A stretch of DNA of 64,000 bases, from assembly GCF_900302465.1 (NCBI RefSeq), contig NZ_OMOR01000001.1, forward strand, positions 1,798,001 to 1,862,000, given 5' to 3'. A program made the translations under genes and the position numbers. The notes under the pieces are model-generated. The model searched no databases, had not been told where the DNA came from, and worked only from the letters and a program-made list of their open reading frames with translations. This document shows, piece after piece, positions 41,974 to 51,802 of the stretch (position 1 is its first letter; every line of letters starts with the position of its first letter). This DNA comes from Ascidiaceihabitans donghaensis. Lineage in GTDB: Bacteria > Pseudomonadota > Alphaproteobacteria > Rhodobacterales > Rhodobacteraceae.

Positions 41974-44300
41974 TGATCCGTTTCCTGACCGCACTGTGTT
42001 TGGGGGTATTCCTAAGCGTCTCTGGCCCGATGGGTGGACCAGCGGCATTTGCGCAAACCACCTTGCAGTCAACACCTGATTATGCTGCGTGGGAAAGGGT
42101 TGCCACACGTGCTGAAGCCGCGCTTGAAAGCGGGAAAGCGTCTGACGCTGCATTTGGGGTGCTGCGTCAGGATATTGTGAACTGGCGCACCCAGTTTCAG
42201 GCGCAACTGTCTGCCAATGACAGCCGTATCAAGACATTGAACGAACAAATTGCGGCCCTTGGACCTGCGCCTGAAGAAGGCAGCAGCGAAGCGGCCGAAA
42301 TCGGGGCGCGCCGCAGTGAATTGCAACGCCAACTTGAAGTTTTGACCACCCCCCGCCGGACTGCAGAAGAGGCGTTCAGCCGTGCAAATGGCCTTGTGTC
42401 TGAAATTGACAAAATTATTCGTGCACGCCAGTCTGATGAATTGCTGCGCAAAGGCCCTGTTCCCTTGGACCCAAGCCTTTGGAACAACGCACTGCGTGAC
42501 CTGCGGGTGTCTTTGACAGGCTTGTGGGACGGTGTAACATCCGCATTCTCAAACCCGACGGCACGTGCAAACGCGCAAAATAATCTGCCGTTGATCATGA
42601 TCTTGTTTGTCGCAGCAACCGTGCTGTTGTTGCGGTCGCGCACATGGAGCGAACAATTTGCTGTTCGGATCCAAGCCCGCGAAACCCAGGCAAGCGCGGG
42701 TTTTACCGGGTTTGTTGTGTCCTTGGGGCAGATATTATTCCCGATTTTGGGCATATTTGCTTTGATGCAGGCGTTGGATGCGACGGGCTTTTATGGCCCG
42801 CGCGGAGACATGCTGATCAGCAGCCTGCCCATCGTCGGTGTGATCATTTTCTCGTCGCGGTGGCTGGGCAGTCGCATTTTCCCAAAGGCGCAAGAAGTCG
42901 AAACCCCAATGGGGCTTGGCCCGAAACGCCGCTGGGAAGGGCGCGTGTATGCGATGCTTTTGGGCATCATTCTTGCATTGCGCTTTCTGCTGGAACGCCT
43001 CAGCGATTTTGATCGCCACAGTCTGGAAACAACGGCTGTTCTTGATTTTCCATTGATCGCTCTGGCGGGCATAATTTTGTTCCGCATCGGTCAATTGCTG
43101 CATAAAAGCGATCCGTCGAAAAGCACATTGTCGGCAGAAGGCTCTTACCGCAGTCAGGTGGTGCCGCTGCTGTCCAAGGCCTCTATGATCATCGGTCTCG
43201 GGGCGCCAGTTTTGGCCATCATCGGATATTCCGGCGCGGCACTGGCCCTGATCTATCCGGCCATTTTGTCATTGGCGTTGTGTGGTGCCATCACGCAAAT
43301 CAATGAGGCCGTGCGTGATTTGTTTGCGTTCTTTTCCCCTTCGGTCAATCCGTCCGAGGCGCTGCTGCCGACATTGATCAATTTCTTCCTGTTGGTTCTG
43401 ACCTTGCCAGTCTTTGCCTTGATTTGGGGGGCACGTCTGACCGACCTCACAGAGCTGTGGTCGCGGTTCCGCAACGGCGTCTCGATAGGCGATACAACCA
43501 TCAGCCCGGGCAGTTTCATTACGTTGATCGTTGTCTTTATGATTGGCTACTTTCTGACGCGCGCCGTGCAAGGCACGATGAAGAACAACCTTTTGCCCAA
43601 GACGAAACTGGATCCTGGTGCTCAGGTGGCGATGGTGTCCGGTTTGGGCTACGTAGGGATATTTCTGGCAGCGTTGATCGCAATTACGTCCGCGGGCATT
43701 GATTTGTCTTCTTTGGCGATTGTGGCCGGGGCGCTGTCGGTGGGCATCGGTTTTGGTTTGCAAAACATCGTGTCCAACTTTGTATCGGGGATCATATTGC
43801 TGATCGAGCGTCCCATTTCCGAAGGGGACTGGATCGAAGTTGGCGGTCAAATGGGATACGTCCGCGATATCTCTGTACGCTCCACGCGCATCGAAACCTT
43901 TGATCGTACCGATGTGATTGTGCCCAACGCGGATTTGGTGTCGGGAACCGTCACAAACTACACCCGTGGCAATACAATCGGGCGTTTGATCGTGCCCGTG
44001 GGCGTGGCCTATGGAAACGACACCCGACGCATCGAAGAGATATTGCGCGAAATCGCAAGCGCACATCCGATGGTGTTGGCAAATCCGGCGCCAGCGGTTG
44101 TCTTTTCAGGATTTGGCGCAGATTCACTTGATTTTGAAATTCGCGTTATCTTGCGGGACGTCAATTGGATGTTGTCAGTGAAAAGCGAAATGAACCACCA
44201 GATTGCGGAACGCTTTGCGACCGAAGGCATCGAAATACCGTTTGCACAACGCGACATCTGGTTGCGCAATCCTGAGGCCTTGAAAGACGACGGCGCATGA
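41973..44300 (+). CDS. MscS-type mechanosensitive channel with DUF3772 domain
   Basis: A 775-residue inner membrane protein. A signal peptide (to about residue 30, ending AFA) leads to a periplasmic coiled-coil DUF3772 region (residues 35-180), then about eight helices. The MscS core has the pore helix region GALSVGIGFGLQNIVSNFVSGIILL and the soluble domain ERPISEGDWIEVGGQMGYV. It resembles large KefA/MscK-like channels that relieve osmotic pressure. It is translationally coupled to cysK and overlaps the alaX-like gene by four bases. Confidence 0.92.
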   Translation: MIRFLTALCLGVFLSVSGPMGGPAAFAQTTLQSTPDYAAWERVATRAEAALESGKASDAAFGVLRQDIVNWRTQFQAQLSANDSRIKTLNEQIAALGPAPEEGSSEAAEIGARRSELQRQLEVLTTPRRTAEEAFSRANGLVSEIDKIIRARQSDELLRKGPVPLDPSLWNNALRDLRVSLTGLWDGVTSAFSNPTARANAQNNLPLIMILFVAATVLLLRSRTWSEQFAVRIQARETQASAGFTGFVVSLGQILFPILGIFALMQALDATGFYGPRGDMLISSLPIVGVIIFSSRWLGSRIFPKAQEVETPMGLGPKRRWEGRVYAMLLGIILALRFLLERLSDFDRHSLETTAVLDFPLIALAGIILFRIGQLLHKSDPSKSTLSAEGSYRSQVVPLLSKASMIIGLGAPVLAIIGYSGAALALIYPAILSLALCGAITQINEAVRDLFAFFSPSVNPSEALLPTLINFFLLVLTLPVFALIWGARLTDLTELWSRFRNGVSIGDTTISPGSFITLIVVFMIGYFLTRAVQGTMKNNLLPKTKLDPGAQVAMVSGLGYVGIFLAALIAITSAGIDLSSLAIVAGALSVGIGFGLQNIVSNFVSGIILLIERPISEGDWIEVGGQMGYVRDISVRSTRIETFDRTDVIVPNADLVSGTVTNYTRGNTIGRLIVPVGVAYGNDTRRIEEILREIASAHPMVLANPAPAVVFSGFGADSLDFEIRVILRDVNWMLSVKSEMNHQIAERFATEGIEIPFAQRDIWLRNPEALKDDGA

Positions 44301-45016
44301 CGGATCCATTGTTTCGCAAAGACGCCTATCTGCGCGAGGCGCAGGGCCGCGTGATCGCCCATACTGCCGAGGGTGGTGTCGTGCTGGATGCGTCACTGTT
44401 TTATCCCACAGGCGGCGGGCAACCCGGTGACAGCGGCGTGTTGGTGTGGGACGGGCAGCATTTGCCAATCGCCACCACCGTCAAAGGGGATAAAGAACAG
44501 ATCGTTATGGTCCCTGCCGAACCCCGTGCATTGCCGCCTGTCGGGGCGACTGTGGTGCAGCAACTGGATTGGGATCGTCGCCACAAACACATGCGTGTGC
44601 ACACGGCATTGCATTTGTTGTCTGTGACGTTGCCTTTCGGGGTCACAGGCGGATCGATCAGTGCGACACATGGCCGTTTGGATTTTGACATGGCCGATGC
44701 GCCAGACAACCGTGACGTGATCGAACAGGCGTTGAACACCTTCGTTGATATGGATGTGGTTGTCAGCGAAGACTGGGTTGATCAAGCTGTGTTGGATGCA
44801 ACCCCCGAACTGGTCAAAACCATGTCTGTGCAGCCGCCACGCGGGGCAGGGCGCGTGCGACTGGTCCGTATCGGATCGGGTTCAGACCAGATTGATTTGC
44901 AGCCCTGTGGTGGCACCCATGTGGCACGTACAGGCGAAATCGGCAGCCTGCGTTTGGGCAAGATCGAGAAAAAAGGGCGGATGAACCGGCGCGTTTATCT
45001 GCATCTTGACGATTGA
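44297..45016 (+). CDS. Alanyl-tRNA editing protein (AlaX-type)
   Basis: A 239-residue trans-editing enzyme related to the editing domain of alanyl-tRNA synthetase. FYPTGGGQPGDSG, RVHTALHLLS (zinc His pair) and LQPCGGTHVARTGEIG (Cys and His) give the complete zinc site. It removes Ser or Gly wrongly attached to tRNA-Ala. A tRNA-Ser gene follows 62 bases later. The four-base overlap with the channel gene implies co-translation. Confidence 0.93.
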   Translation: MTDPLFRKDAYLREAQGRVIAHTAEGGVVLDASLFYPTGGGQPGDSGVLVWDGQHLPIATTVKGDKEQIVMVPAEPRALPPVGATVVQQLDWDRRHKHMRVHTALHLLSVTLPFGVTGGSISATHGRLDFDMADAPDNRDVIEQALNTFVDMDVVVSEDWVDQAVLDATPELVKTMSVQPPRGAGRVRLVRIGSGSDQIDLQPCGGTHVARTGEIGSLRLGKIEKKGRMNRRVYLHLDD

Positions 45017-45078
45017 TGACTTTGGGTGCGTTTTGCCTCTTGCAAAGCGGTGCAAGGGCTTGCTAAACGCACCCCAAC

Positions 45079-45168
45079 GGACAGGTGGCCGAGTGGTCGA
45101 AGGCGCACGCCTGGAAAGTGTGTAGGCGGGAGACCGTCTCCAGGGTTCGAATCCCTGTCTGTCCGCCA
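45079..45168 (+). tRNA. tRNA-Ser (GGA)
   Basis: A 90-base type II tRNA. Acceptor GGACAGG pairs with TCTGTCC, then discriminator G and an encoded CCA. The D arm starts TGGCCGAGTGG, the anticodon loop is CTGGAAA with anticodon GGA, a long variable arm follows, and the T loop is GGTTCGAATCC. It reads UCC and UCU serine codons. Confidence 0.97.
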
Positions 45169-45312
45169 TTTACCTCTCATGAAAATCTAGACCATCATTG
45201 TTTGAACGTAGGGCCCCGTTCCAAGACAGTTCGGTAGCGTACGTGGGGCATGCAAATGCCCTTCGGATGTCTACACAAACTGCCTTGAGAATAGAGATCA
45301 GCGCGTCATTGT

Positions 45313-47247
45313 TCAGCTTTGCTCAATCATGAAAGCATCAAAAAACTGCGCTAGGTCTGCATGCGCTGCAACAGGCAAAATCGAGGCGACATGCTGGTCA
45401 GGCCGCACGATCACGACGCAGCCGTGGTCACGGTCAATTCCGCGAAGATCGTAGACGTCGTTTCCGTCCTGCGCGTGGAACACTTTTTCGTAGTCCCGCA
45501 AACCGTATTTGCCCTTCGCCGGCCACAGTTGATCATGCAGATCATGCATGGACAAATCTGATTGCTGGAAAATTGCATAGGTATCGATAACCGCATCACA
45601 ATCGGCACCTGTCGGCGTATACTTCTTCACAGGCGAAGTGGCGTCGTTTGCTAAGAAATCGATGAGTTTATAGGCTTCTGATGACATCAGTGTCGGGTCT
45701 TGCGTTCCCCCAAACACAAAAATCCGCCAGCGCCCGTCTGCTTTGACCAGATGACCCAAATGCTGGTGTCCGCCATCCGCCACACGCGACACTTCGACCG
45801 AATGGAACCGCTGGCCGATTTTGAACCCCTTTGCCAGATGTTGGTTGTCTTGGCCGGTGCAAATGTAGGACGGGAAGTATTCGATGGACGTGCCGCTAAC
45901 GAAACCGCTTTGACGTTTCATGAAAGCTTCAATCTTGGCGGTGTCTACCTTTGCTTGTTGTGACGCATTGCCAGCGGTGGGGCGCGTGGCTACAATTTTA
46001 GACAGCTCCTTGTCTGCGTTGATCAGCTGGTTTGCCACTTTGCGGCGTTCGGTGCTGTAGGTCGCCAGCAAGGCAGGCTTGCTTTTGCGCTGTAGAACGG
46101 CAGCCATTTTCCAGCCCAGATTGAATGTGTCGGGCAGGGATGTGTTCAGGCCCCAACCACCCTTTGGGCTATGGGTGTGACACGCATCACCGGCAACGAA
46201 AGCACGCGGGATGACGTCATCAGAACTATCAACGGGACGATTGTCAAAACGCTGTGCAAGGCGTTGCCCGACAGAATAGACCGACCACCATGCGACTTCT
46301 TTGACATCCAAAGTGTAGGGATGGAAAATTTTCTGCGCCTTTGCGATGATGTCTACTTCGGTCATCCTGATATCCGAGGCGCGTTTGTCTTTGTCGATCA
46401 GATCAAGTTCGACGTAAAACCGGATCAGATAGCCCCCTTCGCGCGGGATCGTCATGACGGCGCCATGATCTTTGGACTGGATGAAGCTTTTGACACGGAT
46501 GTCGGGGAAATCTGTGTTCAGCAGAATGTCCATCACCCCCCAAGCTTTGTCGGCGCTGTCCCCTTCAAGTGCAATATCAAGGCTTTTGCGGACGCGACTG
46601 CGCCCCCCGTCGGCCCCAACCGCAAACCGCGCTTTTACCGTTTCGATCTTGTCGCGGCCTGCGTCATCCACCCGCTTGAATGTCGCGGTGATCGGGTGGG
46701 CATTCAGGTCTTGGGTCAGGCTTTCATCAATCAACAGATCAAGCAGTTCGCGGCTGTAGTGGGGCCGTAGATTGGTGATCGCATTCGCCATGCCGTCCAA
46801 CAACAGCTCGTGAAGGCGTGCCTGGTTGACGATGCCATGTGTGAATTCCGACATGCCAAGGCGCGCGTCAGCAATTTTGTGGGTGCGTTTGATGTTTTGG
46901 GGGTTGGTCACATCCGGTTCCCAGAACGTGTTTTGCATCAGCTTATAGGTTTCTTTCTCGACCATTTCACTGCTGTTGAAGGCTTCCATGATTTCGATCG
47001 TACGGCACGAAATGCCGTCGGCACGTCCGAACAACAAAGGACCATCCGCCATGTCCACAATGCACGTGCTGATATCTTCAAACTCTGACATCTGGCGGGC
47101 CATGGTCAAACCGGCTGGGCCGGTGCCTATGATCAGCACGTCGACTTCAGTTGGCAAATCCTGAATTGGTGGCGTGGGATACGCTTTGCGTGCCGCATCG
47201 GGAACCTGATAATTCCCCGGTTTGAACCCATTAAGATGAAATTGCAT
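45313..47247 (-). CDS. FAD-dependent aromatic hydroxylase (phenol 2-/3-hydroxybenzoate 4-monooxygenase type)
   Basis: A 644-residue class A flavoprotein monooxygenase. The FAD fingerprint IIGTGPAGLTMARQM is at residues 39-53, the second FAD motif FVAGDACHTHSPKGGWGLN near 350, and a thioredoxin-like C-terminal domain runs from about 455, as in phenol hydroxylase and MobA, whose length matches. It uses NAD(P)H and oxygen to add a hydroxyl ortho to an existing phenol OH. In this cluster it may prepare a catechol for HpaD. The exact substrate is unknown. Confidence 0.85.
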   Translation of the reverse strand: MQFHLNGFKPGNYQVPDAARKAYPTPPIQDLPTEVDVLIIGTGPAGLTMARQMSEFEDISTCIVDMADGPLLFGRADGISCRTIEIMEAFNSSEMVEKETYKLMQNTFWEPDVTNPQNIKRTHKIADARLGMSEFTHGIVNQARLHELLLDGMANAITNLRPHYSRELLDLLIDESLTQDLNAHPITATFKRVDDAGRDKIETVKARFAVGADGGRSRVRKSLDIALEGDSADKAWGVMDILLNTDFPDIRVKSFIQSKDHGAVMTIPREGGYLIRFYVELDLIDKDKRASDIRMTEVDIIAKAQKIFHPYTLDVKEVAWWSVYSVGQRLAQRFDNRPVDSSDDVIPRAFVAGDACHTHSPKGGWGLNTSLPDTFNLGWKMAAVLQRKSKPALLATYSTERRKVANQLINADKELSKIVATRPTAGNASQQAKVDTAKIEAFMKRQSGFVSGTSIEYFPSYICTGQDNQHLAKGFKIGQRFHSVEVSRVADGGHQHLGHLVKADGRWRIFVFGGTQDPTLMSSEAYKLIDFLANDATSPVKKYTPTGADCDAVIDTYAIFQQSDLSMHDLHDQLWPAKGKYGLRDYEKVFHAQDGNDVYDLRGIDRDHGCVVIVRPDQHVASILPVAAHADLAQFFDAFMIEQS

Positions 47248-47277
47248 AGTGCGCCTCTTTTTTCGAAAGCTGTGGTG

Positions 47278-48210
47278 TCAGCCGATGAAGTCTTTAGCAA
47301 GCCGTGTTGCTGTTGTGATAAACCGCGCATTGCGCGCCGCGCCGTCGTCTTCGCCCATCCGGCTGATGTTCCATCCGACGTATGTTGCGGCCCGCAGCGC
47401 CATAAACAGATCAAGCTGGCCAAGGTCGATATCGCGGATGGATGTATACCCTCGGATCAAAGCCTGTTTTAAGTCGGCATAGTCAGGCGCGTCGATGTGT
47501 TTTAGCAGCGCAGTCGCAAGCTCAAAACACCGATACCCGTATCCGCCATCGTCAAAATCTATAAAGTGCAGGTCAGGACCATCCACCATAACATTCGCCG
47601 CAACCAGATCGGCGTGGATCAGGCCATAATCCGGATCTTTGGCATGGTCGACAAGTGCTGCTTGGGCCGTTTGCCGAAACGCCATAAGCACGCGGCTGTC
47701 TGCATTTGAAAGCGCGGGATTGTCCCAAAACCGATCCCAAAGTGGCGTCTTGCCAAGAAGCCCTTCAGCATCCCACGCGCAGCGCGTGAAGTCCTTCGGG
47801 GGCTGCCACGCATCGCAGGTTTGGTGAAAACGCGCCATGACTGTTCCAAGGGTCTGAAAGTATGCGGCGCGGGGTTTTGTGTCTGATTTGCTTAACACAA
47901 CATCAAGGGTTTCACCGGATAGCCATGTCAAAACGTCAACTTGAATGCTGTCGATCACATGCATCACGTCGCCGGTTCTCGACGCAAGAGGGCCGGGAAC
48001 GCTGATGCCAGCATCGCCCGCGCCTTTCATCCAGACAAGTTCTGATGCCAGCTCAGCGTTCGTGCGGTACCCGTGTCTGTGCAAGCGCAGCGCCAATGCA
48101 CCATGGGGCGTTGTGACCTTATAGACTGCGTTCTCGCGGGCCGCGACAAGCGCGCATGTGGCATCTTCCAGCCCCCAAAGGTGCAACGCTTTGTCGACGG
48201 TTGCATTCAC
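47278..48210 (-). CDS. APH-family small-molecule kinase, likely amino alcohol kinase
   Basis: A 310-residue phosphotransferase of the APH/choline kinase fold. YGLIHADLVAANVMV supplies the catalytic Asp and Asn (HxDxxxxN), and LHFIDFDDGGYGYR the metal Asp. The pairing matters: it overlaps by four bases the AGXT2L-type phospho-lyase gene upstream, the same partnership as human hydroxylysine kinase with phosphohydroxylysine phospho-lyase. It probably phosphorylates a hydroxyl next to an amino group. The true substrate is inferred in the findings. Confidence 0.82.
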   Translation of the reverse strand: MNATVDKALHLWGLEDATCALVAARENAVYKVTTPHGALALRLHRHGYRTNAELASELVWMKGAGDAGISVPGPLASRTGDVMHVIDSIQVDVLTWLSGETLDVVLSKSDTKPRAAYFQTLGTVMARFHQTCDAWQPPKDFTRCAWDAEGLLGKTPLWDRFWDNPALSNADSRVLMAFRQTAQAALVDHAKDPDYGLIHADLVAANVMVDGPDLHFIDFDDGGYGYRCFELATALLKHIDAPDYADLKQALIRGYTSIRDIDLGQLDLFMALRAATYVGWNISRMGEDDGAARNARFITTATRLAKDFIG

Positions 48211-49490
48211 TTTGTGACCTCGCTGAACACATCATCAAGCGTGTCAAACAGCAGGTCTGTGTTTTCGATCGAAAAGGGCATTGGCGGGCGAATTTTAAGC
48301 GTGTTTTTGTGGCGCCCCAGCTTTGAATGGATAATGCCACGCGCCCGCATGGCGTTGATGATGCGGTCCGTCAGGTCGCTGGCGGGGGCTTTGGTGGCGT
48401 GATCTGTGACCAATTCGGCCCCAAAAATAAGGCCCGAGCCGCGGACATCGCCGATGACGTCATGTTTCGCCGCCAGCGCGGTCATGCGGGTGCGCGCGTG
48501 ATCGCCTACGGTCTTGGCATTGGCCTGCAAGCCTTCGTTTTCGATTTCCTCAAGAACTGCCATGGCTGCAGCACAGGACACAGGGTTGCCCCCGAAGGTG
48601 TTAAAGTACCGATAGCCTTTGCGAAAGGCGGCCACGATGTCGCGGGCGGCGACAACCCCACCCACAGGGTGGCCATTGGCCATGGGTTTGCCCAGCACCA
48701 TGATGTCTGGCACCACGCCCATTTTTTCATGGGCCCAAAGGTGGGTGCCAGTGCGCCCAAAGCCGGATTGGACTTCGTCGCAAATCAGCAGGCCGCCGGC
48801 TTTGCGCACAACCTCGGCCACCGGTTTCAACCAGCCGTCGGGATTGTCGGGGAAGCCTTCGTTCAGAAAATAGGGGCAAACGACAAGGGCGGCAAAACCG
48901 GTGCCGTCCTCATTCAATCCCTCGATCTGATCCGCGACCTGTGCGGCAAAGATCGTGCCGCACAGGTCAGGTGTACGGTAGCTGTCGGGCGCATCAACGA
49001 AGCGGAAAAATTGCCCAAGACCAAAGCCCACTGCCGGAATGTTAGACTTTGACAACTGGCTGACCAACGACGTGTTGCCGTGATACGTGGCGTCTGTAGC
49101 TATGATCCCGCGCTTTCCGGTGACGGCCTCGGCCATGCGCAGGGCAATGTCGTTTGCCTCTGATCCGGTGCAGGTCAGGATTGCGGTATCCAGCGACGTA
49201 TCCATCGTGCCTGTCAGCTTCTCAATATAGTCCAGAATACCATCATGCAGATAGCGCGTGTGCGTGTTTAACGTCGCAACTTGACGGCAAATTGCATCCA
49301 CAACACGCGGATTGCAATGGCCCACATGCGGAACATTGTTGTAGCAATCCAGATACTTGCGCCCCTCTGCGTCCCACAGCCAAACCCCTTCACCACGGAC
49401 AAAATGCACCGGATCGTCATAAAACGTCGACACGTTAGGCCCCATCAACCGGGCGCGGTCTGCGATCAGTTCTTTGGTCGTTCGGCTCAT
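48207..49490 (-). CDS. AGXT2L-type PLP phospho-lyase (class III aminotransferase fold)
   Basis: A 427-residue class III PLP enzyme. YLDCYNNVPHVGHCNPRVV near residue 50 and VLGKPMANGHPVGG with the PLP lysine are features I associate with the AGXT2L group, which includes ethanolamine-phosphate and phosphohydroxylysine phospho-lyases, more than with true transaminases. These enzymes remove phosphate and ammonia from an amino-alcohol phosphate to leave an aldehyde. The ATG at 49490 was chosen over an upstream TTG. It overlaps the kinase gene by four bases. Confidence 0.82.
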   Translation of the reverse strand: MSRTTKELIADRARLMGPNVSTFYDDPVHFVRGEGVWLWDAEGRKYLDCYNNVPHVGHCNPRVVDAICRQVATLNTHTRYLHDGILDYIEKLTGTMDTSLDTAILTCTGSEANDIALRMAEAVTGKRGIIATDATYHGNTSLVSQLSKSNIPAVGFGLGQFFRFVDAPDSYRTPDLCGTIFAAQVADQIEGLNEDGTGFAALVVCPYFLNEGFPDNPDGWLKPVAEVVRKAGGLLICDEVQSGFGRTGTHLWAHEKMGVVPDIMVLGKPMANGHPVGGVVAARDIVAAFRKGYRYFNTFGGNPVSCAAAMAVLEEIENEGLQANAKTVGDHARTRMTALAAKHDVIGDVRGSGLIFGAELVTDHATKAPASDLTDRIINAMRARGIIHSKLGRHKNTLKIRPPMPFSIENTDLLFDTLDDVFSEVTK

Positions 49491-49525
49491 GATGCGCAAA
49501 GGTCCAAGTACACGTCTGACATGCC

Positions 49526-50881
49526 TTACCCTTTTGTCGCCGCAGCAAAACCTGCTTCGATGGCTGTCAGGATAATGGTCGCGTCGTCTTGCGTCATCAC
49601 AAGGGGCGGTGACAGAATCAGGTTTGGACCGGAAATACGCACCATCGCGCCGTTTTCATATGTCACGTCCTGAACGATCTGTGCGGTGGCCGCATCAATC
49701 GGTTTCTTGGTGGCGCGATCCGACACCATTTCCAATGCGGTCATCAGGCCGTGGCCGCCCCGTACATCACCGATGATGTCATATTTCGCCATCAGTGCCT
49801 GCGCACCTTCAAAAAGCTGGGTGCCACGTGCCGCGGCATTTTCAATCACGTTCAGGCGTTTGGTTTCTTTCAGGCACGCCAGTGCGGCCGCAGCCCCCAC
49901 CGGGTGGCCGGAATACGTATATCCGTGGCCGATTTTTGCGTCGGGGTTGTTTTCAAACACCTCTGCAACGCGATGCCCCAGCATCAAAGCGCCAAACGGG
50001 AAGTAACCGTTTGTGATCGCTTTTGCCGTGCACATCATATCGGGCTGGATGCCCCAAAGCCGTGCGCCGGACCATGCACCTGTACGTCCGTATGCCGTGA
50101 TGACTTCGTCCGTGATCAGCAAAATGCCGTGGCGGTTACAGATGTCCTGCACCATTGGTGCGAATGATTTGTGGGGCGGAATAACGCCGCCTGCACCAAG
50201 GATCGGTTCCATGATCATAGCCGCGATTGTGCCCGCCCCTTGGAAGGCGATTTCGTCTTCAAGCGCCTGCACACACAGCTGTGCCAGCGTTTCAGGGTCC
50301 GTCTCGTTGAACGGGTTGCGGTAGGTGTAGGGGGCGGGGATGTGGTAGCAGCCCGGCAGCAAGGGCTCATAGGCCGTGCGAAAGTTTGCGTTGCCGTTTA
50401 CCGATGCGCCGCCGATGTGGGTGCCGTGGTAGCCTTTTTTTAGGCTCAGGAATTTGGTGCGGCCCGCTTCGCCGCGCAGTTTGTGGTACTGGCGCGCAAG
50501 ACGCAGGGCGGATTCAACTGAATCCGATCCGCCGGATGTATAGAAGGCACGGGCCATGCCGTCGGGTTCAAAGAATTCAGACAGCTCATATGACAGCTCG
50601 ATCGCGACGTCATTCGATGTGCCGCGAAACGTGGAATAATACGGCAATTTGTCAAGCTGTGCTGCCATCGCATCTTTAACGGGCTGGCACGAATACCCAA
50701 GGTTCACGTTCCACAGGCCGCCGACACCGTCGACAACGGAATGCCCGTCGATGTCGGTGATCGTTACACCCTTGGATCCTGTGATGATTTTTGGCGGGTT
50801 GTCGATGCTGTCTTTGGGGGACGTCATCGGGTGCCACATCAGGCGGCCGTTGTTTTCTTTAAGAAAGTTTGAATCTTTCAT
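49526..50881 (-). CDS. Omega-amine:pyruvate-type class III aminotransferase
   Basis: A 451-residue fold-type I transaminase with VVDGVGGLWNVNLGYS near the start, LLITDEVITAYGRTG (Asp for the pyridine nitrogen) and MCTAKAITNGYFPFGA with the PLP lysine, then HGYTYSGHPVGAAAAL. It resembles the omega-transaminases of Ruegeria that act on amines and beta-alanine with pyruvate. In this cluster it could turn an arylethylamine to the aldehyde. It overlaps the IclR gene stop by four bases and precedes the phospho-lyase by 35 bases. Confidence 0.88.
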   Translation of the reverse strand: MKDSNFLKENNGRLMWHPMTSPKDSIDNPPKIITGSKGVTITDIDGHSVVDGVGGLWNVNLGYSCQPVKDAMAAQLDKLPYYSTFRGTSNDVAIELSYELSEFFEPDGMARAFYTSGGSDSVESALRLARQYHKLRGEAGRTKFLSLKKGYHGTHIGGASVNGNANFRTAYEPLLPGCYHIPAPYTYRNPFNETDPETLAQLCVQALEDEIAFQGAGTIAAMIMEPILGAGGVIPPHKSFAPMVQDICNRHGILLITDEVITAYGRTGAWSGARLWGIQPDMMCTAKAITNGYFPFGALMLGHRVAEVFENNPDAKIGHGYTYSGHPVGAAAALACLKETKRLNVIENAAARGTQLFEGAQALMAKYDIIGDVRGGHGLMTALEMVSDRATKKPIDAATAQIVQDVTYENGAMVRISGPNLILSPPLVMTQDDATIILTAIEAGFAAATKG

Positions 50882-51687
50882 GATCTGGTTTCCAATTCAT
50901 GGCGAGCAGTGAGTGATGTGGCCCAAAGACCTTCGATGTCGTCCGGGATGGTGCCACCCCAGTTGCGGCTGATGTCGCGGCTGGCGATCATCAGGTGTTC
51001 TTTGATGGTGCGTTCCAAGGCAGGCGTGAACCGCGTGGCGACGCTTGCAACAGACACGGCACCTGCAAACTGGCCTGTCTGGTCAAACAGGGGGGCTGAC
51101 AGGCCCTCAACCTCGGCCTCGTAGGTCCGCATCGCGCGTCCAAATCCCGTATGGAGGATCGCTTGAACCGTCTTTTTCAAAGTAAGCGAGTCGGTTGCGG
51201 TGCTTTTTGTGAACGAGGTAAGGTTGGACACTGCGGCATCCATCAATGTGTCAGGGCCGAAAGCCAATGCACACAGGCCGGATGCGGTTGCGTGTAATGG
51301 AAAGACATCAATGTCAATGATCGCGCGGGTTCCATGCCGTTGCGACTCACAGGCGGCTAAACCGTACATCTTGGTGCCGGACAGAACCGTAACATGCGCC
51401 GTCTCGCCCGTTTTTTCAGTCAGGTCGAACAAGGGGCCTTCAGTGCTGGCTTTGCGTGGCACAGTGGCTTCGCGGGTCTGCGCAAGTTTCAGAACGGCCG
51501 GACCAAGGCGGTACTGTTTGTTTGAAGGGTTCTGTTCAATAAATCCCGTAACTTCAAGCGCCTGGAGGTGACGATAGGTCGTTGCCTTGTCACGTTTTGC
51601 AATGCGGCACAGCTGTGACAGGCCAATTTCGGGTTGGCCGGCAGAAAAGTGACTTAGAAGATCGAGTGCTTTGATCACGGACGACAT
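50878..51687 (-). CDS. IclR-family transcriptional regulator
   Basis: A 269-residue regulator. An N-terminal winged helix (SSVIKALDLLSHFS, RIAKRDKATTYRHLQALEVTGFI) is followed by the IclR effector domain with LHATASGLCALAFG and AGAVSVASVATRF. Such proteins bind aromatic or small organic acids. It is the first gene of the leftward amine operon and divergent from the tctC-type gene. The ATG at 51687 has GAGG nine bases before it; the ATG at 51702 is an alternative without a clear ribosome site. Confidence 0.88.
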   Translation of the reverse strand: MSSVIKALDLLSHFSAGQPEIGLSQLCRIAKRDKATTYRHLQALEVTGFIEQNPSNKQYRLGPAVLKLAQTREATVPRKASTEGPLFDLTEKTGETAHVTVLSGTKMYGLAACESQRHGTRAIIDIDVFPLHATASGLCALAFGPDTLMDAAVSNLTSFTKSTATDSLTLKKTVQAILHTGFGRAMRTYEAEVEGLSAPLFDQTGQFAGAVSVASVATRFTPALERTIKEHLMIASRDISRNWGGTIPDDIEGLWATSLTARHELETRS

Positions 51688-51732
51688 TTGAAACGGCCTC
51701 ATTGCGGCTTTGATAAAAAAAGTTTGACACAG

Positions 51733-51784
51733 GTTAATTAACAAGGCAACCTTTTTTACATAACAACGGTTCAATATATGAACC
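51733..51784. promoter_or_regulatory. Operator candidates between the IclR and transporter genes
   Basis: GGTTCA-ATATA-TGAACC at 51768-51784 has perfect six-base arms and lies just before the AGGGAGAAAG ribosome site of the transporter gene. GTTAATTAAC at 51733-51742 is a second palindrome, behind TTGACA at 51724. IclR proteins often bind such sites in divergent gaps. Confidence 0.6.
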
Positions 51785-51802
51785 AGAAACAGGGAGAAAG
51801 AA

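Noticed and set aside
45079-45312. tRNA-Ser as an integration site of a genomic island covering 45-64 kb
   Set aside because: No integrase and no repeat of the tRNA 3' end was seen in the window; the right edge of the island lies outside, so this cannot be supported.
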